A stretch of 17,100 nucleotides of DNA from Saccoglossus kowalevskii (GCF_000003605.2 NW_003124907.1:130356-147455); one strand, 5' to 3'. Shown: positions 1 through 8,548, numbered from the stretch's first letter. A program made the numbers and translations. The notes: generated by a model from the letters alone, not told the origin.

Positions 1-347
1 TTTAACATTCCTAGTTTGAGAACAATTCCATTGTTAAAGCAAAATAACATTGTTGTTTGTGAAGTAATAACAATTTGTTATTTGGCATAATATCTTTACT
101 ATTTGAAAACTTGATAAAAAATACGAACAAAATGACCATCGTTCTCCAACAAAATATGCCGGTGAAACAAAATATTTTCAAAGTCAATATCCGTATACTG
201 ATATTGCAAAATGGATAACATGTGGGTATTAGTATTCATGAGTAGGTTTCCACCTTGGGCGACAAAATGAAAGAACAATTATGTACATACATGCTGGGTA
301 GTTTTACTTAAGCTACAAACAATCTGATTAATCATTTCTCATTTCAG
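1..347. other. Non-coding stretch, possible intron 3' part
   Basis: This stretch is AT-rich and has no recognisable coding content. Its right end reads like a splice acceptor on the plus strand: branch-point-like CTGAT and TTAAT at about 324-332, a pyrimidine-rich run, then TTTCAG ending at 347. If the candidate exon that follows is real, this stretch is the 3' part of its preceding intron. Nothing else is visible in it. Confidence 0.3.
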
Positions 348-522
348 TCACATCTTGCTGCTACGTCGGTTTCTAGAGTCTTGTTTCCAAACTGATCTCC
401 GTAATTTATATGACAGTCAATGTTTCTCCATGGCAATGACTAGCGAAGTGGTGTCGTCAATGTGCCAATACAATGATTATCAACTGAAGATGAGCTTACC
501 AGGTGAAAGACAGGGAAGTTGA
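348..522 (+). CDS. Candidate terminal coding exon of an unidentified gene (5' part outside the window)
   Basis: After a good acceptor (TTTCAG ending at 347) a frame stays open from 349 to the TGA at 520-522, encoding 57 residues. The single base at 348 would finish a codon split by the intron. The stretch is visibly richer in G+C than its surroundings. The peptide has three cysteines (contexts ESCFQ, DSQCF and SSMCQYNDY) and ends in PGERQGS. I recognise no family. Possible poly(A) signals follow at 608-613 (ATTAAA) and 641-646 (AATAAA), which would give a 3'UTR of a little over 100 nt. Open frames of this length are common by chance in sequence this AT-rich, so the case rests on the acceptor, the local composition and the poly(A) signal together. 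Upstream exons are not in the window. Confidence 0.3.
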
Positions 523-640
523 AATATGAATTATAAAATCACTGGTATAACGAACTGTTGCCAATGTTGATTATTGTCATTATTTAGGTGACTAAGTTCC
601 CATGTGTATTAAATTAGTCTGATTTGTTTGTTTTCTCTAC

Positions 641-646
641 AATAAA
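641..646 (+). terminator. Possible poly(A) signal for the candidate exon at 348-522
   Basis: A perfect AATAAA lies about 120 nt after the candidate stop codon, and an ATTAAA variant lies at 608-613. Such hexamers are common in AT-rich DNA, so this only supports the exon call and does not prove it. Confidence 0.25.
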
Positions 647-2441
647 TGAAACAATACAAATACAAAATCTTAAACGTCAATTGTTAATTTGTTTTCAGTG
701 ATAACATGTTATCATTCGTCGGATACAAGTTTTTTAAACACACAGTTACTTTACATGCATATGTCTCATACGTGGAATGCAAAGTTGGTTAGTCTAACAG
801 CAAACTGTTTGAAAATACATGGTTCCTAGAAATTACCGATTATATTCACATGACGAGTCTCTGTTGCTGGGTTTTATTATTTTGAAATATACAAACACAT
901 TGATTATTCGCTGGCTTGTATTTAATTCAGTTATTTGATATGTTGAGTCTGCTAAATTAAATCTATGTAAACACGTAAAATAATAATAGAACTAATTATT
1001 TCATCGGTAAATCCGAGATAATATAACCCAATGAATATGTTCACAATAACTAGGAACTTCCTACTCATACGTTACCTGTCATTATCACCAATCACATGTA
1101 TGTTCAACATGCCTGCAGATACTATAAACTGTTCTTTTTCAATATATTTAACATTGTAATCCTCATTGCATGTGTGAGTGTTCGATTTGTTAAAGTCAAG
1201 TAAAACAAATTTCATTCAACTGAATGAGTCACTGAATGAATCTAACATTCATTAACTTCGATGGCATCTAAGATTGTCTGGCTTGAATGAGATTGAGTGT
1301 GGTGAAAATGTTAAATATACCCGACCAAGAGGGTAACTGCTTGATGACAACATTAGGTTCGGTTTAAAAACAAATACATATTGAATAATCTAATGAAGAA
1401 TTTTCTCATTAAAGGGGTGAAGTTTATTGTTTGTAGAGCGTTTACACAGTTTATAGTCAATCAACAAGAATGATCAAGCATAACCAAGATAGGCGTATGC
1501 GATAGCGAACAAAGTGGTTAATCGTGACGTTCTTACATCAACATGCGCATATAAATTAATTATACTGCGTATTAATTGCTCCCCTGAAAAAAGTAGGGCA
1601 ACATCACTATAATTCGTGTTGCCATGTGAAAACAGAATATCACTATACCATAACATTCACCACACCCCGTCTCATGAGGCGTATACACAAGCGACATATG
1701 TACACTATTCACTAATTCCATCTGCGTTTGAAATGAATAACATCAATAATAAAAGAACAATAATAGAGGAGTACATTGTATAAGCAGTGATAATCTTCGC
1801 ATCTCCGATAACAATAGCCACTGCTTCAGCTTACAAAACCTTTTTAATATTTGCACATTTGATTGCATGAATTATTCATTTTTATTTAAATTTTATTTAC
1901 ACAAATAAATACAGCGCAAAAAATGTAATTATCATTAACATTACCAGTTTAAGGGTTCAGAAAACTTGAAATGTATTCCTTCCTTCCACTCAAGATAAAC
2001 GGTGCGTATTCAAGATTTGACCAAGGAAGGCTACTGTATAGAACACACATACTAATGACTAAATTAAATTGCATCGCTAAGTTGATAACATATGACCTGC
2101 CTGCATAAAACCCATGCTGTTTAGATTAAACTACAACATGGCTAAAAAACGCATTCAAATTTAATAGAGTGGCTAACGATGAGAGCTAGTTGACCAGATA
2201 GTTTAACTGCAAAGAAAACAATTTGGCAACTATTTCCGATCGTCTCACATGTGTTCAAGCAAAGTAATTGCTTTCTGACGTTTTTTTCTATGTCGATATT
2301 TTAACGGAGTGATCTTAACAAGTGAATCAAAATTGGATGCTCTGAAGGTAATACCTTTCTCAAATCAGGATTGGTATAAATAATAATTTAATTGTAGATA
2401 GGAAGGTTTATATGTTATATTAAAGCAAATATTATTAGCTA
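647..2441. other. Gene-free AT-rich stretch
   Basis: I find no supported gene, RNA gene or mobile element here. The only open frames of any length, such as one on the minus strand at 1474-1656, lack recognisable motifs and splice context. Minor structure: a perfect 16-bp palindrome at 699-714 (TGATAACATGTTATCA) and clustered CATTCA/TGAATG words at about 1210-1255. Confidence 0.5.
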
Positions 2442-2655
2442 AACCAACTGGAGAGAACAATCCCAGAAAATTTGGTCATTTATTATGAGCCCAGTCTATA
2501 GATGGTAAGTTGAAGTCGCTAATTAGAGTGACATCCTTATCTACTTCAAACACTTTGGTGATTGCTCGAACATAGGCAGAGAATTCACATCTGGTAGTAT
2601 AGAAATATACGTGTATTTTTTCCGGTTTAGGATTGGGTTCAATCAGTAAAATCAC
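2442..2655 (-). pseudogene. LINE endonuclease (EEP domain) remnant
   Basis: Read on the minus strand, an open frame runs from 2655 to a stop at 2476-2478. Near its end it carries VTLISDFNLPSIDW. This matches the conserved 'GDFN' signature of the exonuclease-endonuclease-phosphatase domain that non-LTR retrotransposons use to nick target DNA; many CR1/Jockey-group elements show LxGDFNLPxIDW. The preceding segment (FSAYVRAITKVFEVDKD) sits where these proteins have the helix before that strand. In another frame after the stop, FWDCSLQLV (2470-2442) matches the downstream 'FLDF...LxQLV' region. G is changed to S in the GDFN motif, and a stop and a frameshift are present, so this is a dead fragment. 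Neither the element's 5' end nor its RT is continuous with it on this strand. Confidence 0.65.
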
Positions 2656-2915
2656 TTTGCATCATTGTCACGGCCCTATGCTAGGAAACACCGTATGTTA
2701 CCTCCTAACGCCGGGAAATGACAAGGATCCACAAACTAGATTAAATCACTATCAAAACATAAATGTATTTGTTCTGTGCGCACAAGGTATCACTGGATTG
2801 TACAGCATATGAACATTTCTTACAATGAATTACTATATATTCAATATTGGTGAAATACAATACATACCTCAAATATCGAAAACAACGACATATGTGACTA
2901 GACTATAAAATCAAG

Positions 2916-2931
2916 TATAAATACAAATATG
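2916..2931 (+). repeat. 16-bp direct repeat, left copy
   Basis: The 16-mer TATAAATACAAATATG occurs here and again at 3359-3374, flanking the foldback element at 3001-3317 at some distance. Being AT-only apart from C and G at two positions, it could recur by chance. It might also be the old duplicated flank of a larger insertion. Confidence 0.4.
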
Positions 2932-3000
2932 ATGGGCGCACACATTAACCCACAGAATCAGAAATGTAATGTATAATGTATAATATAATTCGTTACAGAC

Positions 3001-3317
3001 TAAGGCTAAGCATTCCGAACATTCACGAATACACCAGACTTCGGCTGGGTTTTACAGCCACGAACTCCAATTCGGTTACTTTAACAGTGGCTCCCAGAAA
3101 CACCACCAAACCACATTAATTACTATATAAATTACACTATCATAACGCAAATATTCAATACTATATTTTAGCAGTGGCTCTAGAAACGCCACCAAACCGC
3201 ATTAATTACTATATAAATTACAATCGATTGTGGCCCAATACGTTAACACAATCGTATCATAACAACCTCCTAACTCGATAGCAATACTATATAATTAATC
3301 GGAATGCTTGCTCCTTA
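3001..3317. mobile_element. Candidate foldback/MITE-like element with inverted ends
   Basis: A perfect 11-bp inverted repeat, AAGCATTCCGA at 3008-3018 and its complement at 3299-3309, extends outward as TAAGG (3001-3005) and CCTTA (3313-3317) with one unpaired base. This gives imperfect inverted ends of about 18-19 bp on a 317-bp segment. No protein is encoded. Inside are two tandem copies of a block of about 50 bp (3085-3136 and 3172-3222). Size and structure resemble a non-autonomous DNA transposon. No convincing short target-site duplication is visible directly at the ends, so the assignment is tentative. Confidence 0.4.
3085..3222 (+). repeat. Two-copy tandem repeat, period 87 bp
   Basis: The block starting CAGTGGCTC, continuing with AGAAAC-CCACCAAACC and ending ATTAATTACTATATAAATTAC, occurs at 3085-3136 and again at 3172-3222 with only a few substitutions. 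The spacer between the copies is AT-rich. It lies inside the 3001-3317 inverted-end element and probably belongs to it. Confidence 0.75.
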
Positions 3318-3358
3318 AAACAGTTGATAAATATGCTGTCATACAAGTACAAATTTGA

Positions 3359-3374
3359 TATAAATACAAATATG
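3359..3374 (+). repeat. 16-bp direct repeat, right copy
   Basis: Identical to 2916-2931. The pair encloses a 427-bp interval that contains the inverted-end element. Confidence 0.4.
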
Positions 3375-3606
3375 TACGCAAACAATTTAGTTCAGTTCGG
3401 GAAAATGATCAGTTCCTTAAGAAATACCTTTGGCCATGGTAAAGTAGCAATGTACAATAACGCTGGAATGGGGCGTATATTCACGTACTTGATACGATAA
3501 CGTTTTAGCTGTTGGGCTGAAGTAGTCAGTCGACGGTCACGCACTTGAAGTAATTCTGAACTCAGCAGGGAACGGCATAGCATGAGGCGTCTCTCTTGCA
3601 TAATGT

Positions 3607-3865
3607 GTTCATTTTCGAAAACACTATAGCACAACACTTGCTCTATCAGTCTTTGTCTATGACATAGCTGATAACAGAGACAAGGGCCATGTCATTGTTG
3701 CAGTATCTATAGACCTTCAAATAGCATTTGATACCATAAAAACATACCATCCTCCTCCATAGTCTACAACACTATGCTATGAGAGGATAGCTTTTAATAT
3801 TCTTTAAACAACGACACAGTAATCGCCTGAAATCGGTTACTATTGGTAACAATACTGTCACGAGG
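3607..3865 (+). pseudogene. LINE reverse transcriptase remnant (fingers to palm, motif A)
   Basis: From 3607 a frame reads VHFRKHYSTTLALSVF, then DIADNRDKGHVIVAVSIDLQ, then IAFDTI, ending near 3741. It matches the LINE RT pattern 'GFRKxHSTxLAL...DI...D.G..V.AVFLDLxKAFDTI', including RT motif A. The catalytic aspartate (D of SIDL) and the AFD are present. A frameshift at about 3742 then leads into ILLHSLQHYAMRG, a stop, and FKQRHSNRLKSVTIGN, which matches the following 'ILLxKLxHYGIRG..L..FxSYLxxRxQxVxIGN' segment. GVPQGS motif B and YADD motif C do not follow in register. This is a decayed CR1/Jockey-group type copy. It is on the opposite strand to the endonuclease remnant at 2442-2655, so the two are not one intact element. 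Confidence 0.75.
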
Positions 3866-4113
3866 TCATTCTTTCGTTGTCTTTCTTGTATATATCTATA
3901 GTGGTACACAGCGCAGTCACGTATATTTGCATAACAATGATGGTGCTATCACAGTGCAGAAGGGTGGACCACCCCGTATTTATAATAGATGCGCCATTAT
4001 CCAAAGTGTGGCTTGTAGCAAATCATGATTGCCTGAATTTAACAATGTGATTCTGTACATCTGGTGTATGGAGGTTAAAAAAAGCAGTCACACAATGTGC
4101 TTCCTTTTTCCCC
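3866..4113. other. Unassigned sequence between RT remnants
   Basis: A plus-strand open frame (3843-4028) crosses this stretch but shows no RT or other family motif and is not in the frame of either flanking RT piece. It may be decayed retrotransposon sequence or an insertion. I cannot tell which. Confidence 0.3.
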
Positions 4114-4509
4114 GTTCCATTTTGGTTTGCACAAGTGAGGCAGGGTTCTGTGCTTTCGTTTCAATTCCTGTTGGGTTTCCTGAGTTTATTTGAACATTGC
4201 TTTATAAACTGTTCCTGTTCCTGTTCTTGGATGTAAAGTGGGCCTGCTGCGTGCTGTGGAAACTGACATTCTATGACTCTTCACAAGTGCTACACCGGAG
4301 ATGTCAAGTCAACAGAAAACAATGTTCCGTGAAGTCGGACATTGTGTCGGAACTCCGCCGTACCCTGTTATCTGCAACAAAAATGACAATTTCGTCGTGC
4401 TGTGGGTAGAAGTCAGAAGATTTGCGTAAACACAGATGATCCAGCGCTGTGAAGTTCGGGAACTGTGAATGCACTGGAGAAGTTACTCAATTTATATTAT
4501 TGTCCTGCG
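4114..4509 (+). pseudogene. Second LINE reverse transcriptase remnant (motifs B and C)
   Basis: Three blocks in RT order are visible on the plus strand. VPFWFAQVRQGSVLSF (from 4114) matches RT motif B, 'F.V..GVRQGSVLSP'. DIVSELRRTL (from 4338) matches the '(D)DLISELRxSG' linker of the same LINE type. VNTDDPAL (from 4426), then a stop and GTVNALEKLLNL (to about 4494), matches motif C, 'YADDLALL..S...LQKLLNxC'. The catalytic DD pair survives but the preceding YA is changed. About 100 bp of extra sequence separates the first two blocks, they lie in different frames, and a TGA follows motif C. The GVRQG type of motif B differs from the type expected after the 3607-3865 remnant, so this is probably another family. 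Confidence 0.6.
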
Positions 4510-6179
4510 TAGTGCAGGAGAAATTATGTTCTGTGTCGCGACCATACCGTTTCTATTCGACAGTGTACTTTAGTGACTTGCGAGTCGCATGTCAGACTGC
4601 TTGGCCCTTCCACACGTGACAAATACTAACAATATATTGGTAACGATACAAATACATTTCAATTCGTCAAACATGATTTTATTAATCTCTCCAACATTAC
4701 TAATTACCTAAACAGATTATGTGAATGTTGCAGTGCAAACAAGCTGCCATTAATATTAAAAAAAATAACATGATACTAAAAACCTCACCGAAGTATGGGA
4801 ACATTGAGTGCGGATTGAGTATCAACGGGACTTTTATTGAGGGCGTTTCGTCATCTAGACAGGTGTCAATTGATCAAAACTTAAATTAAAAAACTCGTGT
4901 TAAAGACATTGTAAAAATCATTACCCCTATAGCTAGAATAATTTCCTGTATAATCCATTATGTTTCAAGATCTATACTTTTACTTTTATACATTAAATTC
5001 TTTAATTTTACTCCATTTAACAAATTGTCTAGAAGTATGGAGAAATGCCCATATCACAACTTACTCAATTAATAACTTTCTAAGATTTCAAATCTTACAC
5101 CGCACCTCTGTTTCTCAAACTTAATATACTTAATTTATTCAAATTTCGCAAATCTCGAATTGTCTTTATTTTTGATTTAAAGCATTATTTTACACCATTA
5201 CCTCACAACTTGTCAACTCCAAGCCAATCTTTCATTCAACATAAATTGAAATTCATTACCAAATAAAATCAAAACATTGAAAAATAGACGTATATTTAAA
5301 ACCGAATTAAAACAATATATTTTAACTAAATGATAGTCTACGAGTTACACATTATGTTAGTAAAGTAATCCCTATATATCTTGAAATTATTTACAATTTA
5401 TTGCAAAAAGTATCATCGTTAGTTATTACAACTTGCATCTTCATTACTTTTCAATTGTAATCAAGCTTATGACTCTTTATTACATGTTTTTACTGAATAC
5501 ATCGCATTAGAATTGGGGCGCAGTCTCGACTAGTTTCAAGCAAACTATCTGCATTCCACACCAGATACCAACTTACAAATTATTATCTTGTGTACATATT
5601 TGTTTTTCCTGGTGAAATAAATTCATACAATATTATACAATATAGACTATGATGCAATGAATACCATACCATATAGTCTTGTATTGATTAGATTTTGTAC
5701 TAATATTGATTAGGGACTTTGTACAACACCATTTTTCATTCTTGTTGACATGTTACATTTGAATGCTTTTCTATTCAGTATTTTCTGTGGGTATGTTAGT
5801 TTTACTTTGCACCAATAATAGCTCGGAGCGCTGTCTCCCAAGTCGCATAGTTCATTAACATGTATGCTGTGATTAAATGCATGCATTATGTACAAACATT
5901 TATTTATTGACTATTTTTGTTTGCAATGTTTGACAAAAAATTACAGCCGCATGATTCCTGAGAATTGTGCATTAACGTCGTGAACTGTGAATTTACAAAA
6001 AAACGCATGTTCAAATGTTGAAGAGAATATGTCACACACTACTAGCAACCGTGGGTAATTGGAATTGGTTCTACAACTAGAACAAGAATGCGATGATCAT
6101 ATATACATGTACTTGGAGTTGTGGTGTTTCGGTGTTAGGAGGTTTATTAGTCTGCTCGATTGCGTTATGAGGATTGAAA
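4510..6179. other. Gene-free AT-rich stretch
   Basis: The part from 4510 to about 4610 keeps the higher G+C of the preceding RT remnant and may be its continuation, but I cannot align it. From 4620 to about 5700 the sequence is very AT-rich with no coding signal. A minus-strand open frame at 5710-5895 has no recognisable motif. No RNA gene or repeat was identified. Confidence 0.45.
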
Positions 6180-6531
6180 AAACCTCCGGGTCAACGAGCG
6201 AGCCACTGTAGACGGCTAATATTTTAAACTCCTATGGATCCACTATACCCAAACGGCGAAATGTTCATCATTGCGCTCTTTGTCCATGAAGCAAAATGGT
6301 ATTCTTGGCGATTTCATTTGACAGCTGGTGCGCTGTGTGTTATTCACGTGTATAACCTACCTTCATAGGACTGTCGATGTTTTGTTCTGGTGATGGAAAT
6401 GTATTATAAAATGTGTAATCTTTACCCATTCTAAATCCAAAAAGACTGTCACGTGTACAAAGCGTAATAACGTGTATGGTATTAATGGAACAACCCACTT
6501 TAGCAAACAGGTGAATCCGGGATTTTGGCAA
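6180..6531 (-). pseudogene. RTE-like LINE reverse transcriptase remnant
   Basis: Read on the minus strand, three blocks appear in RT order. DSLFGFRMGK (the FGFRMGK part at 6441-6421), followed by PEQNIDSP, resembles '(E/D)xQFGFxxGxGT...L.ERSIE'. FCFMDKERND (about 6296-6262) resembles the motif A block 'CFIDYxKAFD'. LGIVDP-stop-EFKILAVYSGSLV (about 6255-6190) resembles 'LxIDGKDLRIIxNLYWxQxAxVR'. Each match is imperfect; the block spacing is longer than usual, frames change, and the AFD core is damaged. The three together in order make RTE-type ancestry more likely than chance, but each alone would be weak. GVRQGC motif B is not found downstream. Confidence 0.45.
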
Positions 6532-6732
6532 GCGGGATATATACGTTGCAGGTGATGTTCATATGTGCAATATGTAGAAGAATATATCCCAGTTACAATA
6601 TCTTGTGTACTATATTATGATTGCTCAGTTCAGCTTTGCTCTCACTGATCAGTGTATTGTCCCGATAATGAACATGCGTCATTAAGCAAATCGACACCAG
6701 TCATGTTTGTTCTCGTATGGCAGTCTCACTGA

Positions 6733-6738
6733 TTTAAT
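6733..6738 (-). terminator. Possible poly(A) signal of the somatomedin-B-like gene
   Basis: ATTAAA on the minus strand lies about 140 nt after the stop codon at 6880-6882. It is the most plausible poly(A) hexamer at a normal 3'UTR distance. Transcript ends are not provable from sequence. Confidence 0.35.
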
Positions 6739-6879
6739 CACTTAACATATATTGTAAGAGATAATAATGATTTCAATTCACAAACACTGAGATTGACATT
6801 GGAAAAGTCATTGGATGACATCAATATCTAGTAGGTGTTTTCGAATAGATTCAAAACAGATTCTCAAATATTAAGTGAT

Positions 6880-7491
6880 TTAAGGAACTGTTTGGTTCAT
6901 CTTCCGACGATCCGGGTCTAACTTGACGGTCTCGTTGAACTGCATCCCTGGATCGATAGTGGTAGCACAGCTCGCATCGTATTCATTGCAACACACAAAA
7001 TTATTTTTGCACAAATTCATCAAGCATTGGCATGGATCATCTGTACCACATACTTGACTACATGAATCTAAAAATATATAAATATAATTTTTCAATTTGT
7101 TTGACGATTTAAGACAACATATTTGATTCTGTCAATAATTGTTGTGGTTACAGGAATTTTACATCGAACAGACGATTTTGAGGTTTTACAATTTTTTGTA
7201 AAATACATGATTTTTGGTATACAAAGCTGAGTTTGTTTACATACCGTCAACATCCATCTGTAATAACAATTAGGGAAGTTGTGTTAGAGTTGTATACAAC
7301 ATAACGTATGAACATTTCGCTAAAAATTGAATCAATTTGATAATTCGTTTAGCGTGTGTATCAAGTGCAAAACGAATATTTAACTGTTTGATAAATAATA
7401 CATCAGGAAATCGACGTACCTGCATCAGATCTTTTGCATGGATTGAAGTCCAGAATAAAGTCAATGCTAACCCAACGCACATATAATTCAT
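6880..7491 (-). CDS. Secreted single-domain somatomedin-B-like protein, 90 aa, three coding exons
   Basis: The CDS is the complement of join(6880..7067, 7245..7257, 7420..7491): 273 nt, 90 codons plus stop. The ATG at 7491-7489 has A at -3. Residues 1-19 form a signal peptide (hydrophobic core VGLALTLFW, cleavage expected after SIHA). The mature protein of about 71 residues has cysteines at 31, 35, 41, 43, 48, 54, 55 and 62, in the pattern C-x3-C-x5-C-x-C-x4-C-x5-CC-x6-C. It includes CQC and CC-NEY, as in the somatomedin B (SMB) domain, whose eight cysteines form four disulfides. The usual SMB spacing differs slightly: longer between Cys2 and Cys3, and x3 between Cys4 and Cys5. The tail carries N-glycosylation sequons at N73 and N86 and a basic RRK at 82-84. 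All introns are GT-AG: CAG|GTACGT and ACG|GTATGT donors; ATTACAG and TTTTTAG acceptors. SMB domains usually mediate extracellular protein binding; the target of this one is unknown. Confidence 0.85.
7068..7244 (-). other. Intron 3 of the SMB-like gene (177 bp)
   Basis: Donor GTATGT at 7244-7239; acceptor in a U-rich tract ending TATTTTTAG at 7068. Phase 1. No gene-like content inside. Confidence 0.8.
7245..7257 (-). other. 13-nt coding microexon
   Basis: The sequence ATGGATGTTGACG is preceded by TTGTTATTACAG and followed by GTATGT on the minus strand. It enters at phase 0 after the CAG ending at 7420 and leaves one base over. That G joins AT at 7067-7066 to make GAT, the aspartate just before the first SMB cysteine. 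Without it the exons at 7420 and 7067 are out of frame: direct joining hits a stop within about 16 codons. It encodes MDVD plus one base of the next codon. Confidence 0.85.
7258..7419 (-). other. Intron 2 of the SMB-like gene (162 bp)
   Basis: Donor GTACGT directly after CAG at 7420; acceptor TTATTACAG ending at 7258, with a CTAAT branch-point-like word shortly before it. Phase 0. A frame stays open across the donor, so reading the exon as continuing here gives a misleading longer ORF. Confidence 0.8.
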
Positions 7492-7650
7492 TTTAACTCT
7501 GGCCAATTGTATTCGTTTCTGAATAGGCTGGAATGATAACAACACACAATACAAAAATTGCAAATAACAAAATTGAAGTATTTGAAAGAAAGAAATCTTA
7601 ATAACTGCGATACTTACTCAAAATGCTCTGCGAGTGAGTCAGTTTTACAC
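7492..7650 (-). other. 5'UTR of the SMB-like gene with a 90-bp intron
   Basis: A strong donor, GA|GTAAGT (GT at 7617-7616), and a strong acceptor with a pyrimidine tract, TATCATTCCAG ending at 7528, define an intron at 7528-7617. Exon 1 would run from a start near 7650 to 7618. Exon 2 begins at 7527 with 36 nt of leader before the ATG. The transcription start is inferred from the TATA box, not seen. A perfect AP-1-type word, TGAGTCA, lies at 7635-7641. Confidence 0.6.
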
Positions 7651-7676
7651 TGTATCGTTTGTATTGCGATGTTTTT

Positions 7677-7684
7677 CTTTTATA
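7677..7684 (-). promoter_or_regulatory. TATA box of the SMB-like gene
   Basis: TATAAAAG on the minus strand lies about 60 bp upstream of the 5'UTR splice donor and about 190 bp upstream of the ATG. A start site 25-30 nt downstream would fall near 7650, giving a short first exon. Its placement relative to the spliced gene makes it more believable than an isolated TATA word in AT-rich DNA. Confidence 0.55.
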
Positions 7685-7689
7685 GACTT

Positions 7690-8548
7690 TTTGTCAGCAG
7701 CACATCAGGTTCATGTTCAGCAAGTTGAAACATGCTTCTTCGTGTTTTGATTTTCGCTGACATGTGCGTTTTTTTTGACAGGGCGTGATGTGGCGGAATT
7801 CCAGAAAAAAATCTCGAGCGATAACACAGTGTCAATATTTGTGTTGAACAACATCTTTGTTATGATGATAGTATACAAAACAAAAGAGGGAACTATGTAT
7901 ATTCGAAGACATTAGGAATACAATGGAATGATATTTGTTAATCTAGATACTGTCAGTTCATTTTATTTGCGTTTTTATATTTATATATTTGGGCTACAAC
8001 AAAAGTCTGTTTCACTTACTAGCCAGAGAATTAAATATTCAGTTCGAGAAATGTCTGCGAATGTGTTCTTTTTAATTTTTAATTCTGTAATTAATATCAT
8101 TTAAAAGGTTTGAAAAAAATACATTTAGCAACCTACGATTCAAGTGGTACAATGTAATATTTGAAAAGATAATATTATGCAATAATTCCTCCGTAATTTT
8201 GTTTTTATTGTTGCCAGAAATAACATGTTCGGGAATTGTGAGAAACATATTTTGAATGTAAAAATATTGTAGAGACAGTAATGTTTCTAATATCTTTCAC
8301 ACAAGTGGCAACCTGGTCTGTTTTGCGTCTCCTCTCTTTTTCTTGATTATCATTTTGGATCACTATCGAATGTGATTAATCGTAGAAAAGAAAGATGTTT
8401 TTTGAAATATGCATGTAAAAAGTGTGTTTCATTGAATGATAATTGTGACTAGTACGTATACGGTAGCTCGTTATGGTGAATTGTTAGTAAATATACAACT
8501 AGATATGTGATTATGAACCACTCTATTTTAAACCACCATGTATCAGGT
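7690..8548. other. Gene-free stretch upstream of the SMB-like gene
   Basis: The first few hundred bases probably include the gene's upstream control region, but I can name no site in it with confidence. There is no coding signal and no recognised repeat. Confidence 0.4.

Noticed and set aside
699-714. Perfect 16-bp palindrome TGATAACATGTTATCA
   Set aside because: A palindrome of this size is not surprising in 17 kb of AT-rich DNA and has no flanking structure or partner gene.
2628-2645. GGTTCAATC word resembling a tRNA/SINE B box
   Set aside because: No A box at the right distance, no cloverleaf can be drawn, and the stretch is better explained as part of the LINE endonuclease reading frame.
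3392-3637. 81-codon minus-strand frame
   Set aside because: It overlaps the start of the plus-strand RT remnant, which has real motifs, and itself shows none.
3843-4028. 61-codon plus-strand frame after the first RT remnant
   Set aside because: Not in the RT frame and lacking the expected GVPQGS or YADD motifs; no other family recognised.
5710-5895. 61-codon minus-strand frame with two cysteines
   Set aside because: No signal peptide, no splice-site context, no match to a known domain; length expected by chance.
7270-7563. Continuous 97-codon minus-strand open frame
   Set aside because: It reads through the UTR-intron acceptor upstream and past the CAG|GTACGT donor at 7419. The spliced model with the microexon uses only 7491-7420 of it as coding.
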